A stretch of 41,578 bases of DNA from an uncultured Paracoccaceae bacterium (GTDB lineage: Bacteria > Pseudomonadota > Alphaproteobacteria > Rhodobacterales > Rhodobacteraceae). Positions 38,278-41,578 of the stretch are shown in pieces. The stretch lies in NCBI GenBank assembly GCA_937920555.1, contig CAKZTM010000034.1:1-41578 (forward strand), in the 5' to 3' direction. Every line of letters starts with the position of its first letter. Position 1 is the stretch's first letter. The notes under the pieces are model-generated. The model searched no databases. It saw nothing but the letters and a program-made list of their open reading frames with translations, and was not told where the DNA came from. A program made the translations under genes and the position numbers.

Positions 38278-39053
38278 ATCATCTTCGCCTTCAAACTCAA
38301 CAAATCGGCCCAAGCCTCGCGCTTTTTCAACGGATCGCGCAAAAGAGCCGCAGGATGAAACATAGGCAAGACCGGCACACCGTTGAACTCCGACCAAGTG
38401 CCGCGCATGCGGGTAATCCCGGTGGTTACATCCAGCACGGTTTTGGTGGCCGGATTGCCCATGGTGATGATGAACTTGGGCGCGGCCAACTCGATATGGC
38501 GGACCAAAAACGCTTTCATCATGGTCATCTCATCAACGGATGGATCACGGTTTTGCGGCGGACGCCAAGGCATCACATTGGTAATATAGACCGCCGCCTC
38601 AGCGACCTGTGACTGGCGATCCAAACCAATGGCCGCCAGCATCTTGTCCAAAAGCTGACCAGACCGGCCCACGAACGGCTTGCCCGCTAGGTCCTCATCG
38701 CGCCCGGGCGCTTCACCAATGATCATCACCGGGGCCGCCGGGTTCCCATCGCAAAACACCGTGTTTTTCGCGCCCCTCTTGAGCGCGCAGCCCTCAAATG
38801 CGGCAATCGCCGCATGAAGCGCCTCCAAAGAGCTGCAAGACGCCGCAATCTCAGCGGCACCCCCATCAGATGGACCCGATGGCTCGGACACGGCCACATC
38901 CGGCGGCGCATCCATCACGGGCTTGGGCTTGGGCGCAGCCTCGGCCGCCTCAAAGCGATTGATCGGCTCTTCCGAAATAGCCTCATCCGCGCCCAGCTCA
39001 ATCTGCCACGCGAGCGCGTCCACCGCTTCAAAATCTGTCAAATCACCTGTCAT
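38274..39053 (-). CDS. Family 4-like uracil-DNA glycosylase homologue lacking Fe-S cysteines
   Basis: Probably removes uracil from DNA. The 259-residue protein has about 75 low-complexity N-terminal residues before the domain. [20 protein letters not shown] is the family 4 active-site segment, [16 protein letters not shown] the middle motif, and [14 protein letters not shown] the C-terminal HP motif. In the family 4 enzymes I recall, four cysteines hold a [4Fe-4S] cluster, in CxxC, KCRPP and a following helix. Here only one of the four (EGCALK) is kept; the KCRPP position is PWRPP and the helix Cys is missing. It is the first gene of the ATGA-linked operon and diverges from pyrB. Confidence 0.88.
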   Translation of the reverse strand: MTGDLTDFEAVDALAWQIELGADEAISEEPINRFEAAEAAPKPKPVMDAPPDVAVSEPSGPSDGGAAEIAASCSSLEALHAAIAAFEGCALKRGAKNTVFCDGNPAAPVMIIGEAPGRDEDLAGKPFVGRSGQLLDKMLAAIGLDRQSQVAEAAVYITNVMPWRPPQNRDPSVDEMTMMKAFLVRHIELAAPKFIITMGNPATKTVLDVTTGITRMRGTWSEFNGVPVLPMFHPAALLRDPLKKREAWADLLSLKAKMI

Positions 39054-39171
39054 ATGGCCAACCTATGCACGATGCCCGGCCGCGTAAACCGAAGATCACC
39101 TATGACCCGCCCCGGATCTACTCTGCTAGCACAGTAGCACAGTTGTTAACCTTTTCGCATCAACCGGGCAG

Positions 39172-39199
39172 TTGCCCCCGCCCGCCCGCCTGCTATAAC
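39172..39199 (+). promoter_or_regulatory. Putative sigma-70 promoter of pyrB
   Basis: TTGCCC at 39172 and TATAAC at 39194 are 16 bases apart, a reasonable -35/-10 pair about 25 bases before the pyrB start. The leader would then be short, leaving little room for a UTP-sensing attenuator. Match quality is moderate and nothing else supports it. Confidence 0.4.
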
Positions 39200-39224
39200 C
39201 CGGCAAAATTACCGGATGCTGCCA

Positions 39225-40178
39225 ATGACCCAATTCAGCCACCGCCACCTCCTTGGCATCGAGGGCCTGTCAAAGCAGGACATCACCGCTGTCCTTGATC
39301 TGGCCGATCAATATGTGGACCAGAACCGAACCGCCCAGAAGCACTCGAACGCGCTCAAGGGCCTGACCCAGATCAATATGTTCTTTGAGAACTCCACCCG
39401 CACGCAAGCCAGTTTCGAGATCGCAGGCAAGCGCCTCGGTGCGGACGTGATGAACATGTCGATGCAGACAAGCTCGGTCAAAAAGGGCGAAACCCTGATC
39501 GACACCGCCCTCACGCTGAACGCCATGCACCCGGACCTGCTGGTGGTGCGCCACCCCAATTCGGGGGCTGTGAACCTGCTGGCAGAAAAGGTCAATTGCG
39601 CCGTGATCAACGCAGGCGACGGCCGCCATGAACACCCCACCCAAGCGCTTCTGGACGCCCTCACAATCCGTCGCCGCAAAGGCAAGCTGGAGCGCCTGAC
39701 CGTAGCCATCTGCGGCGATATCGCCCATTCCCGCGTCGCCCGCTCCAATGCAATCCTCTTGGGCCGCATGGACAACCGCGTCCGCCTGATCGGCCCGCGC
39801 ACGCTGATGCCCGGCAACACCGACACGCTGGGCGCAGAGGTCTATGAGGACATGGAAAAAGGGCTGGAGGGCTGCGACGTCGTGATGATGCTGCGCCTGC
39901 AACGCGAACGCATGGACGGCGGCTTCATCCCATCCGAGCGCGAATACTACCACCGCTGGGGCCTAGACCCGGCCAAGCTATCTCACGCCAAAGACGACGC
40001 CATCGTGATGCACCCCGGCCCCATGAACCGAGGCGTGGAGATCGACGGCATACTGGCTGACGACATCAACCGGAGCGTGATCCAAGAACAGGTCGAAATG
40101 GGCGTCGCCGTGCGCATGGCCATCATGGATCTCTTGGCGCGGAATTTACGGGCGAAGCCGGAAGCGGTCTATGCCTGA
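39225..40178 (+). CDS. pyrB: Aspartate carbamoyltransferase catalytic subunit
   Basis: Joins carbamoyl phosphate and aspartate to give carbamoyl aspartate in pyrimidine synthesis. The 317-residue chain shows [20 protein letters not shown] (carbamoyl-phosphate loop), [14 protein letters not shown], and [13 protein letters not shown] plus the [12 protein letters not shown] aspartate-side loop. I start at the ATG at 39225 because GGA lies eight bases before it; an ATG three codons earlier (39216) is possible. The stop overlaps the next gene by eight bases. No pyrI is seen. The downstream dihydroorotase-like gene may be the structural partner, as in the class A enzymes of Pseudomonas. Confidence 0.96.
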   Translation: MTQFSHRHLLGIEGLSKQDITAVLDLADQYVDQNRTAQKHSNALKGLTQINMFFENSTRTQASFEIAGKRLGADVMNMSMQTSSVKKGETLIDTALTLNAMHPDLLVVRHPNSGAVNLLAEKVNCAVINAGDGRHEHPTQALLDALTIRRRKGKLERLTVAICGDIAHSRVARSNAILLGRMDNRVRLIGPRTLMPGNTDTLGAEVYEDMEKGLEGCDVVMMLRLQRERMDGGFIPSEREYYHRWGLDPAKLSHAKDDAIVMHPGPMNRGVEIDGILADDINRSVIQEQVEMGVAVRMAIMDLLARNLRAKPEAVYA

Positions 40179-41184
40179 GCCACATAACCCCAAATTTGTC
40201 ACAAAGCCGCTCGGTCAACTTCACCGCGAACCTAATCTCCGTTCCATATGGAAGCATGAAGCGCACTCCTTCACCCCATGGCTTGCACAGGATGAAAACA
40301 TCTCAGCCCTATCTCGCTATCTGGGACTTGGTGATGAGGGCCTCGAAGTTCAGGCAATAGAGCACAATGTTGGGCCGTTTCGGGCAGATATCCTTTGCAA
40401 ACGAACCGATGACGGCTCCTTGGTGTTAATTGAAAATCAACTCGCGCCGACAGATCACACCCATCTCGGACAACTGCTGACCTATACCGCTGGTCTAAAG
40501 GCAGCCACCGTTGTTTGGATTGCGGAGAGATTCACCGACGAACACCGTGCCGCTTTAGATTGGCTAAATGAAACTGTCTCAGATGACAGCTATCGCTTTT
40601 TTGGTATAGAAATTCAACTTTGGCGCATAGACGACGGACCCTTGGCTCCTCGTTTTGAAGGTGTATCCACACCAAATGACTGGGAGGCTTTTGCAAAATC
40701 GGCTCGGTCAAGCCTCAAAGGTGAACACACGCCCACTCAAGTGCGTCAACTGGAATACTGGAATGCCTTCAACGCTTTTGCAGAAGACCGCCCTTTGCCC
40801 TTCAATCTGGTCAAAGCCAAGCCACAGAACTGGCTAAGTTTCTCGATAGGCCGGATGGGTTTCAATATCGGCTCAGTCATTCATCTCAACGATGGCTGGA
40901 TCAGGACCGAGCTGTATCTGAGCGGTCCAAACGCCAGCGATTTCTTGCTTCAGTTGAAAACCGGCAAAGCTGCGATTGAATCCGAGCTGGGTCCCTTAGA
41001 ATGGCAACTTTTAGAAAACCGACGCGATTGTCGTATCTGCGTTTACAACAACCAATTTGACCCCAAGGATGAACAGAGTTGGCCGGAACAACATGAATGG
41101 TTAGCTGATACTCTCTCGCAATTTCATACCGTATTCCACGATCGGATTCGCAACTTGGATCGGACTATCAATAATGTCCTCTAA
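40171..41184 (+). CDS. DUF4268 protein with PD-(D/E)xK-like nuclease core
   Basis: Function unknown, probably nucleic acid related. The 337-residue protein has an N-terminal restriction-endonuclease-like region. [13 protein letters not shown] gives the first acidic residue (Asp73), VLIENQL the E-x-Q pair (Glu88, Gln90) and [11 protein letters not shown] the following helix. That is the order of a PD-(D/E)xK core, with Gln for the usual Lys. The C-terminal half (about 185-330) resembles the DUF4268 domain. The ATG at 40171 overlaps pyrB by eight bases, and the end overlaps the dihydroorotase-like start by 11, so it is translated with both. Codon use is more AT-rich than in pyrB, suggesting insertion into the pyrimidine operon. 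Confidence 0.8.
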   Translation: MPEPHNPKFVTKPLGQLHREPNLRSIWKHEAHSFTPWLAQDENISALSRYLGLGDEGLEVQAIEHNVGPFRADILCKRTDDGSLVLIENQLAPTDHTHLGQLLTYTAGLKAATVVWIAERFTDEHRAALDWLNETVSDDSYRFFGIEIQLWRIDDGPLAPRFEGVSTPNDWEAFAKSARSSLKGEHTPTQVRQLEYWNAFNAFAEDRPLPFNLVKAKPQNWLSFSIGRMGFNIGSVIHLNDGWIRTELYLSGPNASDFLLQLKTGKAAIESELGPLEWQLLENRRDCRICVYNNQFDPKDEQSWPEQHEWLADTLSQFHTVFHDRIRNLDRTINNVL

Positions 41185-41578
41185 CCTAACCCTCACCAAC
41201 GCCCGCCTGATCGACCCGGACGCCCAAACCGACGACATCGGCACCGTCCTGATCAAAGACGGCCACATCACCAAGATGGTCTATGGCGGCAATCCCGACC
41301 TCGACCTCACCGGAGCCATCGACTGCGAGGGCCACTGCCTCGCGCCGGGTATCATCGATATCGGCGTCAAGGTCTCGGAACCGGGCGAGCGCCAGAAGGA
41401 GAGCTTCCGCACCGCAGGCCTCGCTGCCGCCGCAGGCGGCGTGACCACCATGGTGACCCGCCCCGACACAGACCCGCCCATTGATACGCCGGAAATCCTG
41501 CAATTCCAGCACCGCCGCGCCAATTCCGACAGCATCGTGCGCGTCCTGCCAATGGCCTGCCTGACCAAATCCCGCGCA
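41174..41578 (+). CDS. Dihydroorotase-like protein, probably non-catalytic (partial)
   Basis: The first 135 codons of an amidohydrolase-family gene cut by the window end. The N-terminal barrel shows TNARLIDPDAQTDDIGTVLI and LAPGIIDIGVKVSEPGERQK. True dihydroorotase has D-x-H-x-H in the last segment (PGxxDxHxHxREPG); here the two metal-binding histidines are replaced by Gly and Lys. That matches the inactive PyrC-like proteins (PyrC' or PyrX) encoded next to pyrB, which in Pseudomonas are needed to assemble aspartate carbamoyltransferase. A separate catalytic dihydroorotase would then be needed elsewhere in the genome. The ATG overlaps the DUF4268 gene by 11 bases. Confidence 0.85.
   Translation, partial: MSSNLTLTNARLIDPDAQTDDIGTVLIKDGHITKMVYGGNPDLDLTGAIDCEGHCLAPGIIDIGVKVSEPGERQKESFRTAGLAAAAGGVTTMVTRPDTDPPIDTPEILQFQHRRANSDSIVRVLPMACLTKSRA

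Overview
The window looks like a chromosomal segment of an alphaproteobacterium, most likely a marine Rhodobacteraceae/Roseobacter-clade member. Support comes from the moderately high GC housekeeping genes, a Rhodobacter-type SOS box (GTTC-N7-GTTC) upstream of recA, the long RecA N-terminus typical of that group, a CckA hybrid histidine kinase, a COX15-type heme A synthase, the adjacent ppx-rlmE pair, and a RamA-like corrinoid activator with a stand-alone methyltetrahydrofolate methyltransferase, which is how this group is thought to run a split methionine synthase. No rRNA, tRNA, CRISPR array, insertion sequence or phage gene was seen.

Layout. 1-466: no gene, one REP-like palindrome. 467-3256: a 464-residue orphan protein, a PaaI-type thioesterase and a divergent crotonase lacking both catalytic glutamates. 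3260-5819: minus-strand group of an RNA methyltransferase, heme A synthase and a YdcF/SanA-like protein. 5889-8018: TfoX-N protein, small exported protein and isocitrate dehydrogenase with its terminator. 8084-12227: recA, alaS and a DUF1330 gene on the minus strand. 12425-16647: a sulfotransferase-like gene, cckA and an RsmB-like rRNA methyltransferase. 16712-20114: guaB, a divergent AT-richer HEPN-domain gene and an agmatinase-family gene. 20271-25238: a Tat-exported CpdB-like nucleotidase, a SAM-methyltransferase-like gene, a small exported protein, rlmE and a Ppx/GppA phosphatase.

25332-31122 is the most coherent functional locus: metF (5,10-methylene-THF to 5-methyl-THF), a divergent methyl-THF:corrinoid methyltransferase behind a foldable leader, and a ferredoxin/ASKHA corrinoid reactivator, with a chemoreceptor-like gene on the opposite strand between them. 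Both corrinoid-system proteins end in a short run of arginines, which is unexplained. The homocysteine-binding and corrinoid-binding partners are not in the window.

31269-39053: a small basic protein, an RND efflux pump with an adaptor carrying a duplicated C-terminal module, then a tightly overlapped four-gene operon (uracil-DNA glycosylase homologue without its Fe-S cysteines, metallophosphoesterase, MoaB, Nudix hydrolase). 39225-41578: pyrB, a restriction-nuclease-like DUF4268 gene fitted between pyrB and the following gene with overlaps on both sides, and the start of a dihydroorotase-like gene whose metal-binding HxH motif is absent, suggesting a non-catalytic PyrC-like ATCase partner. 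Most functions are inferred from recognised motifs in translated sequence; no database search was run.
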